Source: Lyophyllum atratum (taxonomy: Eukaryota; Basidiomycota; Agaricomycetes; Agaricales; Lyophyllaceae). Taken from it: 64,000 nucleotides of DNA. The stretch is taken from the NCBI GenBank assembly GCA_014905825.1, contig JACGCN010000068.1, positions 1-64,000 of the forward strand, given 5' to 3'. Within the stretch, counting starts at the first letter, position 1, and every line of letters begins with the position of its first letter. This document shows positions 1 through 10,900 of this stretch, piece by piece. Both the position numbers and the translations under genes were made by a program. The notes beneath the pieces were generated by a model. That model was not told the DNA's origin, did not search any database, and was given only the letters and a program-made list of their open reading frames with translations.

Positions 1-2044
1 CCTGGGAGCGCTGAATCCCCCGAGACGAACGAAACACCGCAGATCGACGTAAGTCACAGTCGCCTCTCGCTCAATCAATTCTAACCTATTCTCAGATTCT
101 TGAAAGATTGAGAACTCCCTTCCAAGCAAGGCAGTCTAAACAGTCCCGCGGTTCGTTCAGCATCTATTTATGATTCAGCAAATATCTTACCTTGTCAAAT
201 GCAGAACAAACCGAACTTCAAAATGACCTGTTATCTACGTTATCCTCACGCGTGATTTGTATATTACATCAACGCCATTGGAGTCTCGAAAAAGCACAAG
301 AGAAGCGATCGCACTTCATGCCGTGAACCACGTTACGAAGTAAGGCTCTCATTCTCTACGATATCTCGAGCTGACATTTTTTCTTTTTTTCAGAAAGCGT
401 CGTCGTGTGCTGAAAAATAACGAGCGACTTGCTCATGCAGCGAAGGCAGACCCAAACGCCGAGCCACCAGAAGATGTGCAAGATCAAGGCTTCACCCGAC
501 CCTCCGTCCTCGTCCTCCTCCCCTTCCGCTCCGCCGCCCTGGACTGGTTCTCCGCCCTAACATCACATACCCCTCCCCCGACATTTCAAATCGAAAATCA
601 AGGACGTTTTGCGTCAGAGTACGGTCTACCCCCTGGCGCCATTGATAAGCTGGCAGAAGCTGAACCTGGGACGTACCCCCGCGATCATGTAGAAACATTC
701 AAGGGCAATGTCGATGACAACTTCAGAGTGGGCATAAAGCTGACCAGAAAGAGCGTGAAGATGTTCGCCGAGTTTTATGGATGTGATGTGATTATGGCTA
801 GCCCGCTAGGTTTGAGAAGGTCCATCGAAAAAGAAAAGTGAGCACGCTTTTTGTAGACTCCTTTTGCTGCTAATTCGTGCATCTCAGGAATGCGGACTAC
901 CTGTCTTCTATTGAAGTTCTGGTGGTGGATCAGCTGGACGCCTTAACGATGCAAAATTGGGAACACGTCAGAGTAAGCTTATCCCACATCCTGTCAGTTT
1001 CATGCCCCCTGACCATGGACCTCAGTTCGTTATGTCGCATTTGAACAAGCTGCCTAAGGAATCTCACGACACCGACTTTTCGCGTATAAAACCGTGGTAC
1101 CTCGATGGACAGTAAGCCTTTTTGTATTCTCTTATGCGCAGGTAGTTGACATTCACCCTAGCGCGGCATACCTACGCCAGTCGATCCTCCTGTCTGCATA
1201 TGAGACGTCTGAAGGCCGGACCTTGTACAACAGCTCTCTGCAGAATGTTGCTGGCAAGATCAAAACGCAGAAGCACTGGTCGCCGATAGAAGTACCCGAA
1301 GGCATTCAGCAGGTTTTATGTTTGTCAGGAAAATCCAATCATCGAATACTCACACAAGTTTTGCAGAACTTCGTTCACTTCGACTCGGTCAGCCCTAAAG
1401 ATGAAGCCGACAAACGATTCCACCATTTCACGACGCAGGTCCGCCGTGCTGTTTTTATTGGACATGTTTCCCGCGCTGACAACACTTATCAGCTTTTACC
1501 GGCCGTACTAAAATCTGCTGTTCAAAGCACCAATACCGTCGTCTTCATCCCATCCTCCTTTGACTTCATCCGTGTGCAAAATTACTTCAAAAAACACAGT
1601 GGCGTCACGTTCACCATCCTTTCAGAGTAGGCACCTACCCACCCTATCCAGTTCCTCTTTCTGACTTACTTCACAGGTACTCGACAAACCAAGACATCTC
1701 CCGCGCTCGTCAAGCGTTCTTCCAAGGCAAGAAGGCCTTCCTCCTCATCAGCGAGCGATTTCACTTCTACAAACGGCAAGCCCATTTCTATGCCCGGTCC
1801 CAAAATCCGTCATTGACCTCATATCCATGGCAGGTATAAGATTCGAGGCATTCGCAACCTGATCTTCTACGGCCCTCCCGACCATCCTCAGTTCTACACA
1901 GAACTGCTGTCTTATCCGTTCCTGGATGATGGAGTCGAGAGCTCGGACATAACATGTCGAGTGCTGTACTCCAAGTATGATTGGTTCCGATTGGAAAGAA
2001 TAGCTGGTACAGAGGCTGCTGCTGGTCTGATAAAGACTAGCTAA
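1..2044 (+). CDS. UTP25: UTP25-like U3 snoRNP / SSU processome protein (5' end outside window)
   Basis: Role by family: nucleolar UTP25 (digestive-organ-expansion-factor family), a helicase-like component of the small-subunit processome needed for 18S rRNA maturation. The family blocks run in order: [15 protein letters not shown], then [19 protein letters not shown], then [19 protein letters not shown], then [26 protein letters not shown], and near the C-terminus [20 protein letters not shown]. Exons read: <1-48, 96-150, 205-about 334, about 394-837, 888-972, 1026-1111, 1162-1312, 1367-1626, 1677-1775, 1834-2044. The intron after 1775 starts with GC instead of GT. The exon starting at 205 does not stay in one frame: the codons for LSS end at 248 and RDLY resumes at 251. 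That implies an indel, an allele or a sequence error. The 3' end faces the next gene, 166 bp away. Confidence 0.9.
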
Positions 2045-2210
2045 GGCGACATACTACGCGGAATGAAATAATGGTTTCATCTTGGTCCCACGCACTTGTA
2101 ATTCCACTGATTGTTACAAAAGCTATCCAAGTGCGAATTCGAGGAAGACATACGCACGCTGAGGAGATGAAACTGAGTCTCTTTCTCTCATCGGCTTTTG
2201 AAAAGACTTC

Positions 2211-3312
2211 CTAGGTCTGCTTGACTTTAGGGACCGCGGTCTCCTGAAGGTATGATTCCCGCCATAGCGCGGCGGCGGTTAGCGCGGCACCTGGCCCTAG
2301 GACAGGCGTAGCAATTACGTTCCACAAGGCCATTACAACCACCTCCTTCACATTGCGCGCGAACCAGAAGGTGGCAATAATCGAGGCTCCAAGGCCAAAG
2401 GCCGCATCCCACTTGAGGAAGTCCAAGACGCGGATGCCAGCCGTAGTCGTCACTTCTGGGACCGTAATAGAGGGGAGATAAACTCTTTGGATAGCGGCGA
2501 AATCCGTGATCAGGGGCCATATCGTTAAGATATGGGCGGATGAAGTGAGGATGAACATGCTGATGTAGAGGAATCGAATCGTCTTATATCCCGATTCAGA
2601 GTGCTTCGAGGCAGGTCGGAAAGCGAGATAGAGAAATTGTGCGAGGGAGACGTAGATTGGGTAAGGCTGCCAGATAGCAGTGACTTGCGGATCACTTAGC
2701 ATCAGCAGGCATACGGACGGGATGGTACCCCCAACGATGATTGCGAAAACAATCGCCTCTGCATGGGCTTGGGTGATTTTTGCCTCTGTGCGACTCGTGT
2801 TCGCTCCACCGGACAGGATAAAAATCAACCAATAGATGGGGAAGGTCATTCCGACGGTCAAGGTTTGGGAGAGGAGACCAAATATGACGGGGTATGCGAT
2901 GAATCCGCTGCGACCTGCTCTCCAACCTTCGATGGCAGGGATAGCAATCAGAGGGGCGGCAACACCGACGAAGTAGGTGAGAAAAGATAACGCGTCTGGT
3001 TCGTCAAGCGCCGCGTGGAAGAACGTAACGAGGGGACATAGGAACGCGTCTACGTGGTGGACTCCAGTGTAGGGGCGGTGGTAGGGCGTGACTGCCGCAG
3101 CTGCGGGAGTGCATGCGCCAGCAAGATGTTTCGCAAGACCAGACTCATATAGATGGCCAAAAATGAACCGTTTCGCAAGCAAGATGAGGCTTGGAAACAC
3201 GACAAGCGGTAAGATGGTATCTGTACAAGACACGGTTCAACTCTGGTTCAACTTGTGAGGTGAATGACGAGGAGAACTGCATACCTCGTAGGACTGACCG
3301 GGTTCGGGCCAT
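2211..3312 (-). CDS. Polytopic integral membrane protein, function unknown
   Basis: Two exons (3285-3312 and 2211-3220) joined over a 64 nt GT-AG intron. The start ATG at 3312 gives MARTRSVLRDTILPLVVFP, which runs into a first hydrophobic segment. The only in-frame start inside exon 2 is a GTG, which is why the upstream mini-exon was preferred. The protein is about 346 aa and has roughly seven or eight hydrophobic stretches, for example FLTYFVGVAAPLIAIPAI, TFPIYWLIFIL, AIVFAIIVGGTIPSVCLLML and FLYISMFILTSSAHIL. It resembles uncharacterised fungal multi-span proteins, but I recognise no catalytic motif and assign no function. It is convergent with UTP25. Confidence 0.75.
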
Positions 3313-3945
3313 GGTGGTATCTCTCGAGTACGTGTTGATATCAAACGCAGAAGGAGGTGGCGCTGTCAGCGGTGATGATCCCTGTCGTCACGTCAGCAGG
3401 GTAAACGCTAGCCACAAGTTGGAGTTACTTGATATCAGTGTAATAGAACATGAACCTACGCATCGATGATTGGACGCACACTGCACCGACGAGGAGTCCT
3501 TACGTCTAGGCTCTGAGGCCTGAATATTTGGATAGCGCAAGTCCACGAAATCTGAGTGCACGTGGTACGTGGACCCGCGGGCCGCGAGCACTTGTCAATG
3601 TTCTCGGAAAACCGAAGAACTTGAAACACCCTCGTCCCCTTTCCCAAATCGTTGGCTTTATTCGTCACTTCATCCTCATTACATGCAAATCCAGCATACA
3701 TAAAATTCCTTTTTCAAAGGTCGTGCACCAGGTTATGCATGGGGGAACCACCTGGGCTGTCGTCACGGGTGAACGGGTGGATTAATGCACTCCACCACAT
3801 CCTCGCCAAGACACGAAATGCCTTTCACACAATGGGAGGAAATGTAGATTCAAGTGGTTTTGCCAAACGACAAGACACGGATTTCTCCACTACTCTTGCA
3901 ACAGTCCAATTTCGAAAGGTACGATGCGAAAAAATATCTCTCATT
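3313..3945. other. Non-coding stretch with a remnant of the downstream repeat array
   Basis: No convincing gene. Around 3448-3486 a short segment matches the promoter end of the array unit (catgaacctacgcatcgat followed by gattggacgcacac, compare 4550-4580 and 6673-6705). This suggests a decayed or truncated sixth unit at the left edge. The unit proper resumes near 3850. Confidence 0.45.
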
Positions 3946-4291
3946 CTACTCGTACCAATCGCCATTAATGTCGAGGTCGATATGTTCATACCAGTCCTCA
4001 TCGTCTGTATAAATGAAGATATTCGCCCCGTCAGGTCTATACATCGCACCCTGAACTCCATATCCCTTGGCTTTGATGGACCTCAACGCGGAAATGAAGG
4101 CGTGCAGAAGTAAACGTGCTTCCCTTGGACCATCGGTACACTGCCTACCGCGTGTTTGCCCATTGTTGAAGATGAAAACACTAGGTGGGTCGTTTCTGTC
4201 AGATTGAATGGCAAGTTGCTGAGAAAATCTCGGTATAGTTGAGTTCTCGGCAAGTTGAGAACGGGAATCGATTGCTCACTTGATCAGCCAT
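3946..4291 (-). CDS. Array protein copy A, unknown function
   Basis: Exons 4280-4291 (MADQ) and 3946-4218, with a 61 nt intron. The product is 94 aa. After the intron it reads QLAIQSDRNDPPSVFIFNNG, then a DGPREARLLLHAFISALRSI block, then YRPDGANIFIYTDDEDWYEH, ending DINGDWYE. It contains no signal peptide, membrane segment or cysteine pattern, and I recognise no family. An upstream in-frame Met present in copy E is lost here through a one-base length difference, so MADQ is the likely start. Its counterpart with the same C-terminal type is copy D. Confidence 0.65.
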
Positions 4292-4856
4292 GGAGCCAAG
4301 GCTTAATTTGGATGGGGAGTAGGCTAGTAAGGCTTGGAAGATGTAGAGACCTAGAGGGATCAGCAGTCAGGTTCTACGTGTGCACATTGGGTATATGGGC
4401 ACACCTCAGTTTGCGATGTTGAGCTTACTTCTGAACAGGTGTAAGTCAAGTATAATTTGTATCTTCGCGCATCTCCGACTAGTTAATGTTTTTAAATAGG
4501 GTTTACATGCAGTCTAGATTCTAGAAAGCGTAACAGAAAGTAACAGATCATGGACCTACACATCGATGATTGGACACACATTGCAGCTTTGCTTGATTCT
4601 CTTGACCGGGTGAATTCCATCTTGCTTCTGGAAGTTCTACCCGAACACCGATGTGACTGAGCACCCACTACCTGTAGATAGCGGGAATTTCACTCACTAT
4701 GTAAAGAAATGTGGTTTTGCCCAAATTTTGCCAAGCGACAAGATGCAGATATCACCGCCGGTTGTCCGGAAATTTGAAGATACGATACGATAAAATCTCT
4801 CATATTCTACTCGTCCCTCACGGCATTGTTGCGGTCGATACGATCGCATCAATCCC

Positions 4857-5175
4857 TCACACCAATCCCTCACACCAATCCTCATCATCTGTATCAATGA
4901 AGATACTCGCCCCTTCATCTGAATATATCGCACCCTGGACTATATATCCCTTGGCTTCGATGGACTTCAACGCGGATATGAAGGCCTCTAAAAGTAAATG
5001 CGCTTCCATTGGACCATCATTCGACTCCCTGGCGCGTGTCCGCCCATGGTTGACGATGACAAGACTAACTGGGTCGTATCTAAAAAAATCATCAGTTTCT
5101 TGCTGCGAATATATGGGCAATGTTGAGTTCTGGGCAAGCTGAGAACGGGACTCGATTGCTCACTTGGTCATCCAT
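4857..5175 (-). CDS. Array protein copy B, unknown function
   Basis: Exons 5164-5175 (MDDQ) and 4857-5102, with a 61 nt intron. The product is 85 aa, including VSLVIVNHGRTRARESNDGP, FISALKSIEAKGYIVQG and ASIFIDTDDEDWCEGLV at the C-terminus. The frame is intact. An LTR element sits 41 bp upstream of its ATG, so the TATA-like box of the ancestral unit now lies about 1.2 kb further away. Expression may therefore depend on the LTR. Closest relative by eye: copy E. Confidence 0.65.
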
Positions 5176-5216
5176 GGAGACGAGGTTTCGTTTATATGGG
5201 GGAGAGGCTAGTAAGG

Positions 5217-5404
5217 TGTGGTGACTACCGATAGTCTGAGTGCGACAAAGGTGTGGATTCGAATGCCGTAAACGATAGGCCGATAGCTGAGAGTGCGTCG
5301 TTGCCTCGTCGTGAGTGAGCTAAAGAAACAGTGTCTACAACGCGTGTCCTCCTCATGTCCGTGAAATCACGTGATTCGCGGCTAGCCGTTCTCGAAACCC
5401 CACA
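5217..5404 (-). repeat. LTR (3' LTR in element orientation)
   Basis: 188 bp repeat starting TGTGG and ending CCACA, identical by eye to 6269-6456. Identity of the two LTRs implies a recent insertion. Confidence 0.85.
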
Positions 5405-5464
5405 TCTCCCCCATACTTCTGAATATCAACCGTCCCTGGTTGATCCTCAAACAGAACAAATCTT

Positions 5465-6214
5465 CTAGCCCCCATTTCCGAAATCTACACAGAATTCGCG
5501 GTAGCAGTTGACGATTGCGTCAGTCGGCGGTAGTACGAGCGCACTGTTGAAACTCCTGTGCGTTCGGCGCGTGCGACGGCGTTTTCGTGGTCTGGTACCC
5601 TCATGGTGTTGAAGTCCTCTCGTCTCTTTCCCTCTCTTCTTCTTATCCAGCCCCTGAAACCTCGCAATCTGTCCTTGCATTGCCAGGATCTCTGCAGCGG
5701 TTCGTAGGTCATACTGAGTCGGACACGGCATGGCGTTGGAATCGGAAGTCGGCAGCGGCGTAGTACATGGTGTAAGATCGTCGCGGATAAGCTGCAGACG
5801 GATTGGGGTCGGTATCGATTTGTAAACGTATTTGCAGATTGTGAGATGGCGTTGGCGGGCGTCATGATAGGCTTGTTGAGTCGTGGCGTCGTCATGAGAG
5901 GAAACATGGATGTCGAGGTGGCAAATGAAAGAATTGAATATGCGAAAGTACTCCTCGTAGTAGCGGTACTCGATATACGCGTCAATTGCGCGTGGTGATC
6001 GAGATGTTCCTGTGTCTAGTGGCACACCATTTCCTGCCCGAGCAAAGATTGTGCGCAGAATGCGCCTCGTGAACCAGACTCGATGCGGAATGCAGCCATC
6101 GTGTATCTCGATAATGTCTCGTGAATCTTCTTCTCCCCTGCCAGCTGATAAATTTCGCGCAAATCGCGAAGAACGGTACGGTCGGCGTGCGACGGATATA
6201 AATCTGATTCGCAT
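5465..6214 (-). CDS. Single ORF of the mini-LTR element, unknown protein
   Basis: Uninterrupted 249-codon ORF beginning MRIRFISVARR and ending CVDFGNGG, wholly between the two LTRs. It is rich in Arg and His, with a basic stretch KKKRGKETRG and PRKRRRTRRTHR near the C-terminal third. There is no zinc knuckle CCHC, no protease DTG in a proper context and no reverse-transcriptase motif. It could be a diverged capsid-like (gag) protein or a captured host fragment. Its position suggests it is transcribed from the 6269-6456 LTR. Confidence 0.55.
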   Translation of the reverse strand: MRIRFISVARRPYRSSRFARNLSAGRGEEDSRDIIEIHDGCIPHRVWFTRRILRTIFARAGNGVPLDTGTSRSPRAIDAYIEYRYYEEYFRIFNSFICHLDIHVSSHDDATTQQAYHDARQRHLTICKYVYKSIPTPIRLQLIRDDLTPCTTPLPTSDSNAMPCPTQYDLRTAAEILAMQGQIARFQGLDKKKRGKETRGLQHHEGTRPRKRRRTRRTHRSFNSALVLPPTDAIVNCYREFCVDFGNGG

Positions 6215-6268
6215 CGCGGTCGTGTGAAACTAACAATCCAACAACCTTCCGAAGCGGTGGGCTCCAGA

Positions 6269-6456
6269 TGTGGTGACTACCGATAGTCTGAGTGCGACAA
6301 AGGTGTGGATTCGAATGCCGTAAACGATAGGCCGATAGCTGAGAGTGCGTCGTTGCCTCGTCGTGAGTGAGCTAAAGAAACAGTGTCTACAACGCGTGTC
6401 CTCCTCATGTCCGTGAAATCACGTGATTCGCGGCTAGCCGTTCTCGAAACCCCACA
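6269..6456 (-). repeat. LTR (5' LTR in element orientation)
   Basis: 188 bp repeat, identical by eye to 5217-5404. On its right side AAGG (6457-6460) starts the resumed host unit, which continues as tttagaagaagtaaagagct. This matches cttggaagatgtagagagct of the other units. Confidence 0.85.
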
Positions 6457-6843
6457 AAGGTTTAGAAGAAGTAAAGAGCTACAGGGATCAACGGTCAGGC
6501 TCCGCGTGTGCACATTGGGTACGGGCACACCTCTCGTTGCGATGTCGACGTTGCTTCAGGAGTAAGTCAAGGATAAGTTTATACAGTATCTTCGCGTATT
6601 TCCGACTTGTTGATGACTTCTAGGGTTTAAATCCAGTCTAGAATCTAGAAAGTGCAACAGAAATTAATATATCATGGACCTACACGATGACTGGACACAC
6701 ATTCCAGCTTCTCAATCTCGAAAGGTACGATACGAGAAAACCTCTCTCATTCTACTCGTATCTTTCGGCATTGTCGCAGTCCATATGTTCACAGAACTTC
6801 ACACCAATCCTCATCATCTGTATAAATGAAGATACTCGCCCCA

Positions 6844-7100
6844 TCAGGTCCGTACATCGCACCCTGAACTATATCCCTTGGCTTCGATGGACTTCAACGT
6901 GGAGATGAAGGCGTGTAAGAGTAAACGTGCTTCATTTGGACCATCGGTACACTGCCTATCGCGTGTCCGCCCATTATTGAAGATGAAAATACTGGGTGGG
7001 TCGCATCTCTTAGGATCAAGTTGCTGAGAATACTGTATATCGGTAATGGTGAGCTTTTGGCAAGTTGAGAATGCGAATCGATGCTCACTTGATCAGCCAT
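6844..7100 (-). pseudogene. Array protein copy C, frameshifted
   Basis: Exon 7089-7100 (MADQ), a 65 nt intron, then exon 2 from 7023. It reads QLDPKRCDPPSIFIFNNGRT and then DGPNEARLLLHAFIS as in copy D. At the AKGY codons (around 6870) two bases present in every other copy are missing (ggatatagttc instead of ggatatatagttc). The frame then shifts and ends at TGA (6844-6846), so the conserved DEDW tail is lost. The remaining DNA to about 6775 still matches the unit. Confidence 0.7.
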
Positions 7101-7573
7101 GGATGCAAGGCTTCGTTCGAATGGAGAGGATGCTAGGAAGGCTTGGAAGATGTAGAGAGCTAGAGGTATCAGCGGTCAGACTCCACGTGTCCACATCGGG
7201 TATATGGGCACACCTCCGTTTACGATGTTGAGGTGGCTTCTGAACAGGTGTAAGTCAAGTATAGGTTTGTATCTTCGCATGTTTCCGACTACTTAGTTGA
7301 TGACTTTAAATAGGGTTTCCATCCAGGCCAGATTCTAGAAAGTGTAACAGCAGGTAACAGATCATGGACCTACACTTGTACACATCAATGATTGGACACA
7401 CATTGCAGCTTCCGCTAGTCATTCTGTTGGTCGGGTGAATCCCATCTTGCTTCTAGAAGTTCTACCAGAGCACCGACGCAACTGAGCACCCACTACCTAT
7501 AGATAGCGGGAATTGAACTCACAATGTAAGGAAATGTGGTTCTGCTCAAATTTTGCCAAACGACAAGATGCAG

Positions 7574-7581
7574 ATATCCAC
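7574..7581. repeat. Left target-site duplication of the KDZ transposon
   Basis: ATATCCAC lies immediately outside the left terminus. Its partner at 20129-20136 is ATATCCCC (7 of 8 identical). The flank before it (gacaagatgcag) and the flank after the right copy are both array-unit sequence, consistent with one unit split by an insertion. Confidence 0.75.
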
Positions 7582-7674
7582 CTCATGCTGACACGATTTT
7601 GCAAAACCGACTGCTATTGCAGTTAAGTCGTTTTGCACACTCGACTGAGAACTACAGCTGGGTTGTTTGCAAAC
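7582..7674 (+). repeat. Left inverted terminal repeat of the KDZ element
   Basis: Begins CTCATGC and contains ATTTTGCAAAACCGACTG, GTTTTGCACACTCGACTGA and GTTTGCAAAC. It matches the reverse complement of the right end with small gaps. The motifs TTTTGCAAAA and GTTTGCAAAC recur and could be transposase-binding sites. Confidence 0.75.
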
Positions 7675-7923
7675 CTATCTGTAGTTTCAGTGATCGCTTA
7701 TGTCAGAGTTCAGTCATTGACATTTCCGGCTGCTCTACATTCCCCGTTGCCCGACATTCCCCGCTTCCCACTCCCGCCTCCCGCCACGCGCTTCATGCCC
7801 GCTCACTCTGGCGAGTCCTCGCCGCGCCCAAATGGCTTGGCTTTAATTGTGTATTTAAATTTATTTTGATTTAAATTAAATTTATTTTGTTTCCATCATC
7901 TGTCAATGCAGCAATTTTCAAAA

Positions 7924-10900
7924 CTATACATTCGCGTCATCGTCATCAGGCTCCATTAGCTCGGGGGGTACGACATCGATATCTAGGCCTAATGCTACGT
8001 ATTCTGCTACAAATCGCCACATGTGCTTGCAGTGGTCCTTCATGGCTCGGAACTGAGACGCCTGCCGCGCCGCGTACGCTTGAAGCCCCTCACTATCAGA
8101 TGTGCTATCTTTTTGCACGAAACATGATCCCTCCGAACGCTGCTTCCACTTCGTAGCCATAGTCTCGAAGAACTGCAGGACCCGGCGCATCTCCTCCAAC
8201 AGAAGTTGCACCTCTTCTGACCATCGATCCGCGCGTGCCTTGCTTTTACACCACTCGATACGTAGTACTAAGACGGGCAAGATACAATTAGTACGAGAAC
8301 CACGATGAAGACGAAATGAACTTACTATCCTGCAAGGCCTCCCTGCCATTCAACTGAGAACCGTCCCCGAACCGCGTCCAGATCCATGAAACGGTCCTGT
8401 GCCCCTCTGACTCCTCACCATCCCCGGACAGCTGTTTAACATCACGATCATCTAGCACGGGGAAGGTAGCTTCCCAATCGACCTTGCCCAGCATGCCTGC
8501 TAGCGCAAGAATGGCGCCTCGCGCTACTCGATATCTTCGTGCCGCCGCGTCGATTCTAACTTTGACCCGGTCGATGATGCCCCGCGATCGAGTGTTGTGG
8601 TGCTGGCCACGTTGAAACCGGTCCTTGTCGATATAGAGATAGGCCTGGAGGCGCAGCGCCTCCCGAAGTTCATCGAGGGCATCATGCGCCTGGGACCGGC
8701 GCAGCTTCCACTCCATCTCACGTAGCCTCGAGTCACATGGTAGGTGTTTCACCGACGATGGCAGCATCAGCGGTATTCTCTCTGCGAGATCAACGGTATG
8801 CTCATCGGTATGATCGTTGCGAGCCATGACGAGCGCTGGCACGTACAGATGTTGAACATCAATCCATGCGGTGATTTTGCGCTTGAGGATGTTACGTCGG
8901 ACCTGGATTCGGGTGTTTTGGAGGTCGGTGGAGTGAGGTCCAAGTTCACTGGAATCAACAGTAAGGCGGCGCCTACCCGCGTGTCAGAAACCATGAAAAC
9001 ATGGATGAATGAGACTCACTGGTGTTCCTCGAGATCTAACCCCATCGTTATCAGCTGGCTGGCTGAGACTGTCTCATGAAGAACATAGGCGATTCCTTGA
9101 TCAAGATCTGCAGCATCTTGATTTGCCAGCTCACGTCGGACCGCCTCCTGAGATACCGCTGGTAGCAAGACAGTCAGAGCATGATCACCATCACAAAATC
9201 CATAAGAGAGACTTACACTTGTAACGCGCCTCGAATGGATTTGGCTTCTTGTGATCCACCAGCCAGGCCTCTAATTCAGCCTTCCAACCCTTGATGTCAG
9301 CCTCCGCGTCATCCAGCCCACTCTCAAATTGGTGATAGCGGAAGACGTGGTCACTACTCTCTGCGACGGCAATCTGGATCTTGCGTAAAAGGGATACACC
9401 TGCCGGACGTCTGAAGTTAGTGATAGAACGGAGGGCATGAAGGGAGGGGCGGCCTACCCATGAGAGTCGTCTTTTTCCAATTCCAGTCCCCGAAGTGGTC
9501 ATCAAGTGTGTCTTGACGAGCACCGGGGCCCATTTCCTTTGTGCTTGTGGCAACAGGGTTGATATGAGACCAGCCACGTTCGGGCGCTTCACCGTCTGTT
9601 CGGCCGATGCCAGCGTTGAAGTTGAAGGAGAAAACTGTTTGGCAAGCCATAATGTGGGCAGGAAGATGGAACTTCGGAATGAGAAATATAACGTGACGTC
9701 GCCCATCGAGATCGACGTGAAGGCGGCTCGGATATTTGCTCATACGTTCCCGTATGTGTATACTCCATTGACATACGATGTCGTACGAGACCACAAGCTC
9801 GGTGAGGTCGGTGTCCTCGAGACTGGAGAAAAAAAGATAGTCCATATTGACGTATCTGTCTATTTTTCAGCTCAAGGAACCTGAGATAAGGAGCTTACAC
9901 TTACCGCTCTGACCTCTGAAGGTCACCAACAGATTTTGGCCGCTTTACATCGTGACGTGCACAGTCAATAGTCCCCACACCAGTCGCAGCTAGTCCTTTG
10001 GCTGAGCGCTCGGCATCGACGGCTTTGTGGTTAGCGCATGTTGAGGGCTGATAGAAAAATAAGTTAGTATCAGAATAACAAGGTGCAAGGTACAGCTTAC
10101 CTCTTGAATGATTAGCGTCCCATACGTGTTCAGAAATCGTATATATTCGTCTTTTTGCACAAAATATGACATGCCGTCGCCCAATGCAGGATCGACTATG
10201 CTGTTTGAAACCTGCTTCCTCTTGAGACGGAAGTTGGCGTCAATTCCCAGAAAAAGTCGATAAAGCCATCTAAGAAAAGCATCAATAATGAGACGGACCA
10301 CGCATGACAAAAGACCTGCCGTTTCTCTGGAGGTGCGTCTTGCCAGCCTGGCGGCAGGTTCAACCCAGGCTGAGGGCATGCGGGGCATAGCACAGCGCAC
10401 TCCCCTGGCATTGTACCAGCTGCGCCGCTTGGAGCGTGGCCTCGCCCTGAACGTTTAAGCATCTTCATATGCCGATATTCGCGAACCATCCGCAAAAATG
10501 CTGAATAGCGATCCTACGTGGGGTGGTTAGCAACGTGCTGAATGCAGAGAAAAACAACATGTACTTTTATATTATCCATGGCCGTATTGTCCGTTAGTCG
10601 TGCCAACGCGTGGTAGAATTCGAAACATGACGCCTTGGATTCGAACGTCAAGAGGTGGAAGTGCTTGAGGACTGCGAACGTTGCAGCTGATTTGGGTTGC
10701 CCGACGGTTGCTGGAAACCAACGGTGGCGAAGGAGCTGAAGGAACGAAAATTGGGCGGCCTCACAATCACAGAAGTCAACTGCAACCTCGTGAATTCCAT
10801 TGATATGCACGACGACGAAGTCGTCGGCGAAGGCAGCCTTGGGGTTCGAACAGATTTCGCCCACTCGGTGGCCAAGCTGAATTCGGAGCCCGAGCTTTTT

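Larger units (their letters stand above)
5217..6456 (-). mobile_element. Compact non-autonomous LTR retrotransposon with one ORF
   Basis: Direct repeats 5217-5404 and 6269-6456 (188 bp each, identical by eye) begin TGTGGTGACT and end ACCCCACA, the TG...CA ends of LTRs. They are flanked by AAGG at 5213-5216 and 6457-6460. Uninterrupted array units have one AAGG at this place, so it is a 4 bp target duplication. Read on the minus strand, the LTR at 6456-6269 is followed after two bases by TGGAGCCCACCG, a plausible primer-binding site. A purine tract GGGGGAGA (minus, 5405-5412) lies directly before the other LTR. The 864 bp interior holds a single 249-codon ORF and no visible protease, reverse transcriptase or integrase. 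Confidence 0.85.

Noticed and set aside
7633..7874. Short plus-strand ORFs in the left end of the transposon
   Set aside because: They overlap the inverted terminal repeat and an AT-rich tract; no splice logic or homology.
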